Assembly: GCA_900115795.1 (NCBI GenBank)
Contig: FOXT01000004.1
Location: forward strand, 248,001 to 312,000
Origin: Lachnospiraceae bacterium XBB1006
GTDB taxonomy: Bacteria; Bacillota; Clostridia; Lachnospirales; Lachnospiraceae
Length of the DNA: 64,000 nucleotides
Reading direction: 5' to 3'
Each line of letters starts with the position of its first letter. The first letter of the stretch is position 1. Positions 53,208-61,617 of the stretch are shown here, one piece after another. A model generated the notes under the pieces. That model saw only the letters and a list, made by a program, of their open reading frames with translations, made no database searches and was not told the DNA's origin. A program made the translations under genes and the position numbers.

Positions 53208-54137
53208 TCACAAATCCAATGTCATCTGCTCATCAATCCAGGACACCTGCTCAACGTCATAAATCTGATCGTCTTCTCGATAATTACCAATCAAAAATGG
53301 CGATTCTGGATCATGCAGTCTGCTTTGGGTCATCACTGTAGCAGGTTCTGCATTTGCATAGCAATATCTACAAAGGTGTTTGCACGTATTATAGGCCCCA
53401 ATATCACAGGACAAATAGCAGGCGCACTCTGCCCTTGCCCCTTTCTTTTTCGGCGCATCCAGACGCTTCCCAATGGCTTTTTCGTAATCGCTGATACGCA
53501 TACATCCACCACAATCCGCCCCAAAAACCGCCAGTTCATCTCCCTCTGCACACGGTTTAACCGTCATGCCGTGACGCGTGGCACTCTCTATAAATGCTTT
53601 CCCTAACCGGAGCCGCCTTTCTTCCTGCACCTCCTGCGCCTCTGGAAAATTACGCCTCACCTTCGGATATAAATCAAGGAAACTAATAACCACCCTCTGC
53701 GTGTATCCCTCCAATGCACGCGCAATCTGTTCAAAAGCGTGCATATGATACGCTTCCGTATACCGTTCCGATACAAAAACCGGATCATAACGCCAGCCAA
53801 TGGCATTTACGCCAACCATCTTTGATAATTTCTGAAAATCTGATAATATACTATGTTTATCCGGCACATTAGGCTCTATATCTCTTCCATAGGAAGTAAT
53901 GGTTACATACCAAAACTGTCCATACTCCTTAAGTAACTCCATGTATGGGAACATAGGAGCCGGATTTTTTGTGCAAAAACCAATCACATCCACAACCGAC
54001 GAATCTAGCCGATATCTGCTGACCCGGATTGGATTATAAGGATTTCGAACACAAACAAATCCTTCTTTTAAGCGATTTGCAAACCACTGCGCATAAAAAG
54101 CCGGAATATCCGTTCGCTGGCCGGTATTAATAATCAT
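53208..54137 (-). CDS. DUF1848 family protein with C-terminal CX3CX2C
   Basis: 309 residues. DUF1848 proteins are uncharacterised and common in anaerobes. The sequence begins MIINTGQRTDIPAFYAQWFA and ends with a Cys-rich part that includes CMRISDYEKAIGKRL, ECACYLSCDIGAYNTCKH and CKHLCRYCYAN. The last contains CX3CX2C, the spacing used by radical-SAM enzymes, though near the C-terminus rather than the start. ATG at 54137 follows GGAGGAATTGGC. It lies upstream of the ADP-ribosylglycohydrolase gene and is probably co-transcribed. Confidence 0.82.
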   Translation of the reverse strand: MIINTGQRTDIPAFYAQWFANRLKEGFVCVRNPYNPIRVSRYRLDSSVVDVIGFCTKNPAPMFPYMELLKEYGQFWYVTITSYGRDIEPNVPDKHSILSDFQKLSKMVGVNAIGWRYDPVFVSERYTEAYHMHAFEQIARALEGYTQRVVISFLDLYPKVRRNFPEAQEVQEERRLRLGKAFIESATRHGMTVKPCAEGDELAVFGADCGGCMRISDYEKAIGKRLDAPKKKGARAECACYLSCDIGAYNTCKHLCRYCYANAEPATVMTQSRLHDPESPFLIGNYREDDQIYDVEQVSWIDEQMTLDL

Positions 54138-54221
54138 GCCAATTCCTCCATCCATTCTTTCCCTTTTTATGATAAAGCATTCCTTCGCCAGATGCAACCA
54201 CCTGTCCACAGTCTGGAAAGA

Positions 54222-54264
54222 AACAACAAAACCCTCCGGCAGATAATTCGTCCGCCAGAGGGTT
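54222..54264 (-). terminator. terminator of the 54-residue gene
   Basis: ACCCTCTGGCGG pairs with CCGCCAGAGGGT-like sequence (ten of twelve pairs) around a loop and is followed by TTTTGTTGTTTC on the minus strand, about 20 bases after the stop at 54283. Confidence 0.75.
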
Positions 54265-54282
54265 CCTATAACATAGTCTTCA

Positions 54283-54447
54283 TTAATATGAAAAACGATT
54301 CCGTGCTTCGTACGATTCAGCATGCGTTCCGCAGCTATCCTCAATCACTTTCTCAAGGTCTTTCATTTCATCAACCGACATTCTTGTAATTGTCAATAAA
54401 ACCGCCCGTTCATCAAGCACTTCGTTTTGTTCTGACTGTAAATACAT
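54283..54447 (-). CDS. 54-residue hypothetical protein
   Basis: ATG at 54447 follows GGGAGG by eight bases. The acidic peptide begins MYLQSEQNEVLDERAVLLTI and ends CGTHAESYEARNRFSY. No family recognised. It has its own terminator, so it is probably a real small gene; the upstream frame extension has no ribosome site. Confidence 0.55.
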   Translation of the reverse strand: MYLQSEQNEVLDERAVLLTITRMSVDEMKDLEKVIEDSCGTHAESYEARNRFSY

Positions 54448-54559
54448 TACATCAACCTCCCATTCTCCTACCATCTTTGTGCCCGTCAATTGACCTCTTG
54501 GAGGTTTATTATCTCACAACAATGCGATGAAACTGTGTATTTATCTAAAATATTCCGTG

Positions 54560-56149
54560 TTAATCCCTGCTAAACTCAACTAACTCCAGTCCTTCGTTTC
54601 GATCAAGTGTCATCTTGATACTCCACTCATGCGCAAACAGCAGCAAAGGATTTCCTTTCAAATCCTTAATCTTCTTCATATCCGAAGTACCAATCAGCTT
54701 ATCCATATCTATGGACTTATCCTTAATCCAACGAATATGCTCATACGGCAAGTTCTCCATACGGATTTCAACACCGTATTCACTCTCCAAACGATATTTC
54801 AACACATCAAACTGAAGTACACCAACTACGCCAACAATGATTTCCTCTAAACCGGTATTAAACTCCTGGAAAATCTGAATCGCACCTTCCTGCGCTATCT
54901 GATTGATTCCCTTTACAAACTGTTTTCGTTTCATGGTATCAACCTGACGCACACGCGCAAAATGCTCCGGCGCAAAGGTTGGAATCCCTTCAAATGCAAA
55001 CTTGTCTGATGCAGTTGTCAGCGTATCACCAATGGAGAAAATGCCGGGATCAAATATACCAATAATATCACCGGCGCAAGCCTCATCCACCATCTTTCGC
55101 TCCGATGCCATCATCTGCTGTGGCTGGGAAAGTTTCACTTTCTTACCACCCTGCACATGAAATACATCCATTCCAGCTTCAAACTTACCGGAGACAATAC
55201 GCATAAACGCAATTCGATCCCGGTGCGCTTTATTCATATTCGCCTGAATCTTAAATACAAATGCTGAAAAATAGTCCTCAAACGGTGTAACTTCCCCTTT
55301 GTCAGAAGTTCTCGCCAGCGGTGCATAGGTCATTTTTAAAAAGTGCTGCAAAAATGTCTCTACACCAAAGTTTGTAAGTGCAGAACCAAAGAACACCGGT
55401 GACAGTTCCCCTTTCGTTACCAGCTCTTGGTCAAATTCCGCACCGGCTCCATCAAGAAGTTCAATCTCTTCCAACAGATTCGCATAATTCTGCTGTCCAA
55501 TACGCTCCATGGCCGCTTCATCGTCTATGGAAAATTCTTCTTCGTTTCCTTCCTTCGTACCCTTCTGGGTATCTGAGAAAGTCATAATCTTACGTGTATT
55601 ACGATCATACACACCCTGAAAATTCTTACCGGAACCAATTGGCCAGTTAATCGGGCAGGTTGCAATACCGAGCTCGTTCTCAATCTCATCAAGCAACGCA
55701 AACGTATCATTGGCATCACGGTCCATCTTATTAATAAAGGTAAAAATCGGAATATGACGCATTACACACACTTTAAAAAGCTTACGCGTCTGCGCCTCAA
55801 CACCTTTCGAACCATCAATTACCATTACCGCAGAATCCGCCGCCATCAGGGTACGATAGGTATCCTCCGAGAAATCCTGGTGTCCGGGCGTATCCAAAAT
55901 ATTGATACAATATCCATCATAATTAAACTGCAAAACAGAGGATGTAACAGAAATTCCTCTTTCCTTCTCAATCGCCATCCAGTCAGAAACAGCATGTTTC
56001 GCGGTGGCCTTTCCTTTCACAGAGCCAGCCTGATTAATGGCTCCACCATATAGCAAAAACTTCTCCGTCAGTGTCGTCTTACCCGCATCCGGGTGAGAAA
56101 TAATCGCAAAAGTTCTGCGTTTCTCTATTTCTTTCTTCCAATCTGCCAC
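54560..56149 (-). CDS. prfC: peptide chain release factor 3
   Basis: 529 residues of the EF-G/EF-Tu GTPase superfamily: P-loop SHPDAGKTTLTEK, switch II DTPGHQDFSEDTYR, and NKMDRD for guanine. It helps recycle RF1/RF2 after termination and can rescue misfit ribosomes. GTG at 56149 is chosen because GGAGG lies seven bases upstream; an ATG six codons earlier lies before that site. It follows the spoIIIA operon by about 70 bases. Confidence 0.94.
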   Translation of the reverse strand: MADWKKEIEKRRTFAIISHPDAGKTTLTEKFLLYGGAINQAGSVKGKATAKHAVSDWMAIEKERGISVTSSVLQFNYDGYCINILDTPGHQDFSEDTYRTLMAADSAVMVIDGSKGVEAQTRKLFKVCVMRHIPIFTFINKMDRDANDTFALLDEIENELGIATCPINWPIGSGKNFQGVYDRNTRKIMTFSDTQKGTKEGNEEEFSIDDEAAMERIGQQNYANLLEEIELLDGAGAEFDQELVTKGELSPVFFGSALTNFGVETFLQHFLKMTYAPLARTSDKGEVTPFEDYFSAFVFKIQANMNKAHRDRIAFMRIVSGKFEAGMDVFHVQGGKKVKLSQPQQMMASERKMVDEACAGDIIGIFDPGIFSIGDTLTTASDKFAFEGIPTFAPEHFARVRQVDTMKRKQFVKGINQIAQEGAIQIFQEFNTGLEEIIVGVVGVLQFDVLKYRLESEYGVEIRMENLPYEHIRWIKDKSIDMDKLIGTSDMKKIKDLKGNPLLLFAHEWSIKMTLDRNEGLELVEFSRD

Positions 56150-56221
56150 AATGCTTCCTCCATCCATCTAATAACATCAAACAATTAATTATATAAAAGG
56201 ACAGAGCCATTGTCAAGATGT

Positions 56222-56797
56222 CTACTCCACTCGTAAGGGTGTCACCACAATGCTTTGTGGATTACATTTATATTTTCTACAAACCACTTCATTGATCTTT
56301 GCCAGATCCTTTTCAGAGACCACAGATAAATCCACCACAACATCCACGCTATCTCCGCCGATAGACACAACCACATTTTTAAATCCCTTCGCCTCTAAAA
56401 GATTCTCAATCGCAACCTCTGCATCCTGCGCCGTTGCCAAGTCCATTAATTTTTTCATAACCTCTTTTTTCTCTTGTGGCAAAATTCCCTGTTTTTCTGA
56501 CAACTTCGTCAATTCTTCTTTCGCCTTCGCATGAGCTTGTTCTCGCTTTAGTCTGGCCGAAGCCGCATAATTATTTGCCGCCTTACCGGATGTCATAATC
56601 GCCTCTCCGGCATCTTCAAGATCATCCATTTCGTCCGCCCGTTCCACGCGCCCTTCTTTTTCTTTTACCATACCCTTCCCCATGGCTTCTTTTAAAAAAT
56701 TGTGATCCTTGTGCCAAAAACTAACACATCCTCCGGCCGCAATTAAAATCACCAACGCTGTAATCATACACTGATTTTTCAACCGTCTCCGTTTCAT
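56222..56797 (-). CDS. spoIIIAH: stage III sporulation protein AH
   Basis: 191 residues. One membrane span near the N-terminus (CMITALVILIAAGGCVSF), then a coiled-coil linker and the YscJ/FliF-like ring domain (LATAQDAEVAIENLLEAKGFKNVVVSI in part; DSVDVVVDLSVVSEKDLAKI). In Bacillus it binds SpoIIQ from the forespore and builds the channel between the two cells. ATG at 56797 follows GAGGAG by seven bases. Last gene of the operon. Confidence 0.93.
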   Translation of the reverse strand: MKRRRLKNQCMITALVILIAAGGCVSFWHKDHNFLKEAMGKGMVKEKEGRVERADEMDDLEDAGEAIMTSGKAANNYAASARLKREQAHAKAKEELTKLSEKQGILPQEKKEVMKKLMDLATAQDAEVAIENLLEAKGFKNVVVSIGGDSVDVVVDLSVVSEKDLAKINEVVCRKYKCNPQSIVVTPLRVE

Positions 56798-56808
56798 GAA
56801 CGAACTCC

Positions 56809-57315
56809 TCACTTTCTTTTTTTGACTATACTAATCTTATGACTTTCGATTTGAAATAATGCTTGCACCGCTTCAGAAATTCGCTGCTTTACCACCGGAT
56901 TCCCGGCACCTTCACAAACAATCACCACCCCTTGCACACGCGGAGTCTTGCTGGATATGACAAAAGGTTTTCGTCCCTGCCCCTCCTCCTGATATACGGT
57001 ACTTTCTTCACTTTCTTTTTCTGCTAACCGGGAATCTTTCCCCATTACGGACTCACCGGTGTCCTCTACCGTCACCATTACCTGAACCTCTCCTGCACCC
57101 TCCATCTCCGACAAAAGTGCCTGTAGCTTCTCCTCCATCCGTTCCTCAAACCCCGATAACCGTGTTTCTTCATCCTCTGCGTCCACCTCCGTCTCCTTCT
57201 GTTTGTCGCTTGTTGGCATTCCCAGAACAAGCAACAATACGCCAATCAAAAACACGAACAGCAGCGATTCTTTTTTCATAGAAAAAACTTTCTTTTTCAG
57301 CGCTTCTAATTGCAT
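56809..57315 (-). CDS. spoIIIAG: stage III sporulation protein AG
   Basis: 168 residues: N-terminal membrane span (LLFVFLIGVLLLVLGMP), acidic linker, then a ring-building domain (LLSEMEGAGEVQVMVTVEDTGESV in part; TPRVQGVVIVCEGAGNPVVK). It forms a large ring in the mother-cell membrane of the feeding channel. ATG after GGAGGAATTT; 12 bases from spoIIIAF. Confidence 0.93.
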   Translation of the reverse strand: MQLEALKKKVFSMKKESLLFVFLIGVLLLVLGMPTSDKQKETEVDAEDEETRLSGFEERMEEKLQALLSEMEGAGEVQVMVTVEDTGESVMGKDSRLAEKESEESTVYQEEGQGRKPFVISSKTPRVQGVVIVCEGAGNPVVKQRISEAVQALFQIESHKISIVKKRK

Positions 57316-57327
57316 AAATTCCTCCCA

Positions 57328-57840
57328 TTATTCTTTTACAACCAGCGCAAACTCCGGACAAAACATTTTTTGCAACCGCCGTTTACAAGCTTTTGCCTGC
57401 GGATGTGCCTGGGTTGGTGACGCCGAAATTGCCTTTCCCGGCGCAGCCAAAAAAAGAATTATCCTTTTTATCTTTTCTCCCTCGTAATCCACTTCATACT
57501 GTCTGATTTCATATGGTTCCCCCTCTACACACTTGCGAAAGCCCTCCACCAATAAATCCGCCGCTTCTTGCTTAGACTCACTCCCATACTGCCTCATCAC
57601 CTGCTCAAAACTTTTTTGCTCCAAAAATGCCCGTTTCACATCCTGCACCCGCAGTATCGACGGTAGCGCTTCCGCTCCCATCAGCCGTGCCAATGGATTA
57701 AAAATCACCAGCAAAAACAAAATTCCTACCACAAATTGGATATACCGATTCAAATTACTTTCGCCCAGAATCAAGCGAACCATACACACCAAAAGCGATA
57801 GATAAAAACACTCCCGCACCAGATTTTTCAATACTTCCAT
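57328..57840 (-). CDS. spoIIIAF: stage III sporulation protein AF
   Basis: 170 residues. Two N-terminal membrane spans (ECFYLSLLVCMVRLILG; IQFVVGILFLLVIFNPLA) and a soluble C-terminal domain (ADLLVEGFRKCVEGEPYEI; IKRIILFLAAPGK). ATG at 57840 is preferred to the GTG two codons earlier, as GGAG lies five bases before it. Confidence 0.9.
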   Translation of the reverse strand: MEVLKNLVRECFYLSLLVCMVRLILGESNLNRYIQFVVGILFLLVIFNPLARLMGAEALPSILRVQDVKRAFLEQKSFEQVMRQYGSESKQEAADLLVEGFRKCVEGEPYEIRQYEVDYEGEKIKRIILFLAAPGKAISASPTQAHPQAKACKRRLQKMFCPEFALVVKE

Positions 57841-57849
57841 ACTCACTCC

Positions 57850-58845
57850 TCACGTTAGCATCGTCAAAATACTAAGGCTGACAAACACAAAAGTCACCGC
57901 ATACACAAGCACCTTAAACAACAGCAAAATACTCTCATACGCACCGGTAAGCATGGTCACCATACTATCCGTTGCAAAAGGCCGCAAGCAGGCTTCTAGA
58001 ATACGAAATGCTGCCAGATACCCCAGAATACTTAAAAGTGGGGGCAAAAAAATCAACCCCACACACAACAGCCCCACTGCACCGATGCTATTTTTTAGCG
58101 CATGGGCCACCCCGGTTATCATCCCAAAGCAAGCAGAGCTTACCGGTCCGATACCGGGTAACAGCATGGCCGCTTTTTTCACACCGTTCTGAATTACCGC
58201 TTCGCTCCCCAGCGCCACCAATGCCTGCACCACATTGAAACCACAAACCAACGACAGCATGCCTTTCATCAGGCACGTAGTTCCATCGAACAACAAACGC
58301 CCCAATCGTTTCAACAAATGCTGCCCGGTGCAGGCATTGCTGAAGTGAAAAGCCAGCAGTAACTTGGCACAGGGCAGACAAACGCTTTTTAACAGCATCT
58401 CAAAAACAGTTATTTCCCCCATCAGTGCCGCGTAAATCATGGACGCCGCCCCCATGCCGTCTGCAAACAAAATACTCATCCCATACACCGGCGTAAGCAC
58501 TGTCAAAAACCGGCATACCGCCTCTAAACAGCCTCCCACCAATGTATAACAGTGCAAAAACAACCGCATGCAAATTCCGGCTCCACAGATGAAAAACATG
58601 GTGCCACCGTATTGCCCGAATCCATTTTCTCCAAATGCTAGAATCAACTGACTTATAGCACCAAATAGCAAACACAACACTGCTAACGTGACGAAGGATT
58701 TCCGATCCACCAAAAAGCCCTTTGCAAAAAGCTCGCTAATTTGTTCAAATACAAACCCGGGGCTGTGAATCCCCTGAAGCAGCGTCGACACGTCGGTATA
58801 GATTCCCTCTTTTGCCAGCACCCCATTCATTGCCCGATAGTCCAT
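57850..58845 (-). CDS. spoIIIAE: stage III sporulation protein AE
   Basis: 331 residues with about seven membrane spans, from SFVTLAVLCLLFGAISQLIL through ILLLFKVLVYAVTFVFVSLS. It matches SpoIIIAE in the conserved middle (MLPGIGPVSSACFGMITGVAHALKNSIGAVG in part). The Bacillus protein is near 400 residues and begins with a signal peptide; here the N-terminal 60-70 residues are missing. ATG at 58845 follows AGG by five bases and overlaps the spoIIIAD stop region. Confidence 0.93.
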   Translation of the reverse strand: MDYRAMNGVLAKEGIYTDVSTLLQGIHSPGFVFEQISELFAKGFLVDRKSFVTLAVLCLLFGAISQLILAFGENGFGQYGGTMFFICGAGICMRLFLHCYTLVGGCLEAVCRFLTVLTPVYGMSILFADGMGAASMIYAALMGEITVFEMLLKSVCLPCAKLLLAFHFSNACTGQHLLKRLGRLLFDGTTCLMKGMLSLVCGFNVVQALVALGSEAVIQNGVKKAAMLLPGIGPVSSACFGMITGVAHALKNSIGAVGLLCVGLIFLPPLLSILGYLAAFRILEACLRPFATDSMVTMLTGAYESILLLFKVLVYAVTFVFVSLSILTMLT

Positions 58846-58847
58846 GG

Positions 58848-59234
58848 TCACCTCATCATTTCTTCCATAATCTCAACCAACTCCGTTAATAGCGGATACC
58901 CCGCCGACAAAATGCAGAATCGACCAAATACTTTTACCTGCTTGGCGCACACCGGATTCTCTGCTTGCATGCAGATGTCCGCCGTTCCCTCCGTTAATAA
59001 CGTAATGCCTGCCATTTTTATTAGAATCTCCACATACAAACTCTCCACATGGGCGCGATTCCCTAATTGTATCAGGTAGTTAAAAAACAGCCGCGTTCTG
59101 CTAAGCAACACCATACTAATCATGGTACATACCATAAGGCCGATGAGTTTACCGTACACTTTTTGCTCGTTTAGCATAAGCATGGCCACCAGCGAACCGG
59201 TCAGCGCCAATGCGCATAAGGATATGCTACTCAT
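58848..59234 (-). CDS. spoIIIAD: stage III sporulation protein AD
   Basis: 128 residues, polytopic, about four membrane spans (ISLCALALTGSLVAMLML; YGKLIGLMVCTMISMVLL; EILIKMAGITLLTEGTADIC; VFGRFCILSAGYPLLTELVE). The EGTADIC stretch is typical of the family. It is coupled to spoIIIAE by overlap. Confidence 0.92.
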   Translation of the reverse strand: MSSISLCALALTGSLVAMLMLNEQKVYGKLIGLMVCTMISMVLLSRTRLFFNYLIQLGNRAHVESLYVEILIKMAGITLLTEGTADICMQAENPVCAKQVKVFGRFCILSAGYPLLTELVEIMEEMMR

Positions 59235-59243
59235 TCTCTCCTC

Positions 59244-59438
59244 CTAAAATGTCAACAATCTGGAAAATTCCGTCAAAAGCTTTCGTATATACGGTACCAC
59301 CCATCCAATCACAATTATTAGCCCCAATAGTTGCGTTAAAAACGCCAGTTCATCCCGCCCGCTATGTTTCAGCACCTGGGCCAGCAGCGAAATCACAATC
59401 CCTACTGCCGCAATTTTTAGCAAAATGTTTCCGTCCAT
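59244..59438 (-). CDS. spoIIIAC: stage III sporulation protein AC
   Basis: 64 residues, two membrane spans (ILLKIAAVGIVISLLAQVL; FLTQLLGLIIVIGWVVPYI), the usual length and pattern of SpoIIIAC. Nine bases from spoIIIAB and nine from spoIIIAD. Confidence 0.94.
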   Translation of the reverse strand: MDGNILLKIAAVGIVISLLAQVLKHSGRDELAFLTQLLGLIIVIGWVVPYIRKLLTEFSRLLTF

Positions 59439-59447
59439 GGCTCCTCC

Positions 59448-59975
59448 TTACCAAAGAACCAGCATCGTCATAGTTCCAATTAACCCGGCGCATGCCGCTT
59501 TTACTCTAACTTTCGCCCCGTAACACCTTCCGTACTGCCCAATTTCTTCTTCCAACACCGCCACGCACTCCCGGAGATAATGATCGATGGTTTCCCCATC
59601 TGCCTTCGTCACCACCTTCCCCAATCGAGTCAGTAGCAAAGTCAGGCTTTCTGACAGTCCCAAAATCCGCTGAAGTTGCCCCACATAATTGGTCCACGCC
59701 TCCTGTGGCTGTCCCTTCCCGTTTTTCATATACGTCAGAAATTCACCTGTCGCCCCCTTCACTCTCGATTCCGGCGCTAAAAGAAAAAGGCTTCCCTCCA
59801 TCACCTGCCACAAGAGCATTCTTCCGGTACGCATATTACGTAATAATTCCACCAAAATTGTCTGCAAATTCCGATATTCCGCATATCGTTGCCTCATGTC
59901 CTGACGCATTTTCAGACACCACATCCCCGTTGCCAAGGCAATCAGTACGCACCCGCTACCTTTCCCATACATCAT
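59448..59975 (-). CDS. spoIIIAB: stage III sporulation protein AB
   Basis: 175 residues, an N-terminal membrane span (GCVLIALATGMWCLKM) and a C-terminal one, with a soluble helical region resembling the GspF fold of type II secretion (QTILVELLRNMRTGRMLLW; TRLGKVVTKADGETIDHYLRE). ATG at 59975 follows GGGGG by eight bases and overlaps spoIIIAA by 20 bases, so the two are coupled. Confidence 0.92.
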   Translation of the reverse strand: MMYGKGSGCVLIALATGMWCLKMRQDMRQRYAEYRNLQTILVELLRNMRTGRMLLWQVMEGSLFLLAPESRVKGATGEFLTYMKNGKGQPQEAWTNYVGQLQRILGLSESLTLLLTRLGKVVTKADGETIDHYLRECVAVLEEEIGQYGRCYGAKVRVKAACAGLIGTMTMLVLW

Positions 59976-60798
59976 AATGAAATCCCCCTGCGTCCTGATA
60001 TAAAAGCACCACCGCAAAATTTTCCGGAATGCCTTTTTTAAGCGCTTCCTGCACCGAATTTCCGTGCATGGTGCACAAAATCTTACAGCCACTTTGCATG
60101 GCATATTCCATAGCTGCAAATTCCTGCGCACTTCCTATTTCATCCACTGCCACATACTGCGGCCCCATACTGCGGATGCACAGCTCCATCCCTTTGGCCT
60201 TATTACACCCACTCAACACACAGGTTCTACTGCCTACCGAAAGTTGTGTAACTCCCTGATAGACCGCCGCCACTTCACCACGTTCGTCAATCAGCCCGAC
60301 GTAATGTCCCTGTTCTGACAACAACCGAACAAGATCCCGCAGCATGGTGGTTTTTCCTCCGCCGGGCGGTGACACCAAAGCGATTCCGCTTCCTTCTCCT
60401 TTTGACTCAAGGGTACACCAAAGGTTTTTCGCACATCCCTTCACTTCATGTGCAATGCGCAAAGTAGCATAACCAAGTCTTCGAAACTTTATTTTTCCAT
60501 CTTCCATTCTTCCTTCCCCGCATACTCCCAGGCGATGTCCGCCTTGTAGCGTCAAAAATCCCTGCTCGAGTTGTTCCTCGTATGCAAAAAGGCAATAGTC
60601 GGTGGCTCTCTCTATCACCCGGTCAAATGCCTGCCTCGTAAGCGGGTATGGTTCTACCACGTACTCCTTTTCCGCTACCCTCAAATACACCGGTTGGCCA
60701 ATTCCCATTCGTATCTCCTGCAAACCTTCCATCCCTTCGTCTAGCTGCAGGCAAGCCTCCCTTACCTTATCCGGCAAAATTGCCAGCACTTCCTCCAT
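59956..60798 (-). CDS. spoIIIAA: stage III sporulation protein AA, ATPase
   Basis: 280 residues, homologous to secretion ATPases (VirB11/GspE). Walker A is VSPPGGGKTTMLRD, Walker B follows in YVAVDEIGSAQEF, and IDERGEVAAVYQG is the usual family block. It likely powers the mother-cell to forespore channel. AGGAGG lies six bases before the ATG. First gene of the operon, with a sigma-E-like promoter just upstream. Confidence 0.95.
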   Translation of the reverse strand: MEEVLAILPDKVREACLQLDEGMEGLQEIRMGIGQPVYLRVAEKEYVVEPYPLTRQAFDRVIERATDYCLFAYEEQLEQGFLTLQGGHRLGVCGEGRMEDGKIKFRRLGYATLRIAHEVKGCAKNLWCTLESKGEGSGIALVSPPGGGKTTMLRDLVRLLSEQGHYVGLIDERGEVAAVYQGVTQLSVGSRTCVLSGCNKAKGMELCIRSMGPQYVAVDEIGSAQEFAAMEYAMQSGCKILCTMHGNSVQEALKKGIPENFAVVLLYQDAGGFHYDVWER

Positions 60799-60827
60799 GC
60801 CACACCTCCTTGTCCACTTCTGTTTTC

Positions 60828-60857
60828 ACTATATGCCGGTAGACATTTTCTTATGAC
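60828..60857 (-). promoter_or_regulatory. sigma-E-like promoter of the spoIIIA operon
   Basis: Minus strand: -35 GTCATAAG (60850-60857), 14-bp spacer, -10 CATATAGT (60828-60835), about 30 bases before the spoIIIAA ATG. Both boxes match the sigma-E pattern (ATA-rich -35; CATACAAT-like -10) in six of eight bases, in agreement with the mother-cell timing known for this operon. Confidence 0.6.
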
Positions 60858-61084
60858 AATACAAAAAGTGCACTCTCTTATCCGCCCTGGGGAGTCATTG
60901 CACCGGCTCTCCTATCGATTTATCACCCTCATCAATTTTGTGCAACATGCACAGTTTTCCAATTGAACTTTTGTTTATTTTATTCACACTTTCTGGCGAT
61001 ACTATGCTATTATAATACTCGTAAACCCCCCCCAATACATTATATAATTTTTGCTAACCCCATAGTAAAAATACCTTCTCCTAA
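60858..61084. other. intergenic region, no gene seen
   Basis: AT-rich with a C8 homopolymer at 61026-61033. No supported ORF, RNA or promoter found between the spoIIIA promoter and the terminator at 61085. Confidence 0.4.
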
Positions 61085-61110
61085 AAGACAACCGATCGAC
61101 AGGTTGTCTT
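61085..61110. terminator. bidirectional terminator
   Basis: AAGACAACC...GGTTGTCTT hairpin with A run before it and T run after it on the plus strand; it can act in both directions. It follows the small ORF at 61126-61269. Confidence 0.75.
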
Positions 61111-61125
61111 TTTTATTTGTCTATT

Positions 61126-61269
61126 TTAATCTACCATCTCTGTAGATTCCGGTGCAAAATAATAATGGGCATAGCCTTCTCTTTTCGTGACGTCTATGCC
61201 CACTACCTCATTTGTTTCCCTCCCAAAATATTCGTTCTTTAAAACCGCCTCTTTGCTCTTGCTGCACAA
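61126..61269 (-). CDS. possible small ORF or gene remnant
   Basis: A 47-codon frame ending at TAA 61126, with sensible coding text (KNEYFGRETNEVVGIDVTKR; EGYAHYYFAPESTEMVD). The only clear start is TTG at 61269, inside the rpsU terminator and without a ribosome site; GGGAGG lies inside the frame. A terminator follows the stop. It may be the tail of a lost gene or a small protein with an unclear start. Confidence 0.3.
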   Translation of the reverse strand: MCSKSKEAVLKNEYFGRETNEVVGIDVTKREGYAHYYFAPESTEMVD

Positions 61270-61301
61270 AAAGAAGCAGGATGATTACTCACCCTGCTTC
61301 T
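61266..61301 (-). terminator. terminator of rpsU
   Basis: AGAAGCAGG (61272-61280) pairs with CCTGCTTCT (61293-61301), followed on the minus strand by TTTTTGTG, just after the rpsU stop. Confidence 0.85.
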
Positions 61302-61308
61302 GTGTTAC

Positions 61309-61485
61309 TTAGTTATATTTACGTTTTCTTGCTGCTTCAGATTTCTTCTTGCGTCTTACGCTTGGCTTTTCATAATGCTCTCTCTTGCGGATTTCCTGCT
61401 GGATACCTGCCTTTGCGCAATTTCTCTTGAATCTGCGTAAAGCGCTATCTAAAGTCTCGTTCTCTTTTACGATTACATTTGACAT
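61309..61485 (-). CDS. rpsU: 30S ribosomal protein S21
   Basis: 58 residues: [20 protein letters not shown] then a Lys/Arg-rich tail [15 protein letters not shown], the standard S21 pattern and length. ATG at 61485 after AGGTGTGAGACT. Its place next to alaS is common in Clostridia. Confidence 0.95.
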   Translation of the reverse strand: MSNVIVKENETLDSALRRFKRNCAKAGIQQEIRKREHYEKPSVRRKKKSEAARKRKYN

Positions 61486-61530
61486 AGTCTCACACCTAAC
61501 CTCCCTCCAGTTGCGTAATTGTGCATTCAA

Positions 61531-61576
61531 CTGTTTGGGTATTCTTTTTGCACCTAATCATTTTATACCCAAACAG
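61531..61576. terminator. 12-bp perfect hairpin between alaS and rpsU
   Basis: CTGTTTGGGTAT (61531-61542) and ATACCCAAACAG (61565-61576) around a 22-nt loop, 40 bases after the alaS stop. No clear T run follows on the minus strand, so it may be a processing or partial-termination hairpin. Confidence 0.55.
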
Positions 61577-61617
61577 CGGGGTTCGTCAAGTAGTTTTTTA
61601 TTTTTTTCGCAGTTTTT

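Noticed and set aside
61026..61033. C8 tract as a phase-variable site
   Set aside because: It lies in a non-coding gap with no promoter seen, so no gene would be switched.
60858..61084. Riboswitch or T-box leader
   Set aside because: No aptamer-like conserved core or T-box sequence could be found; alaS has its 5' end outside the window.
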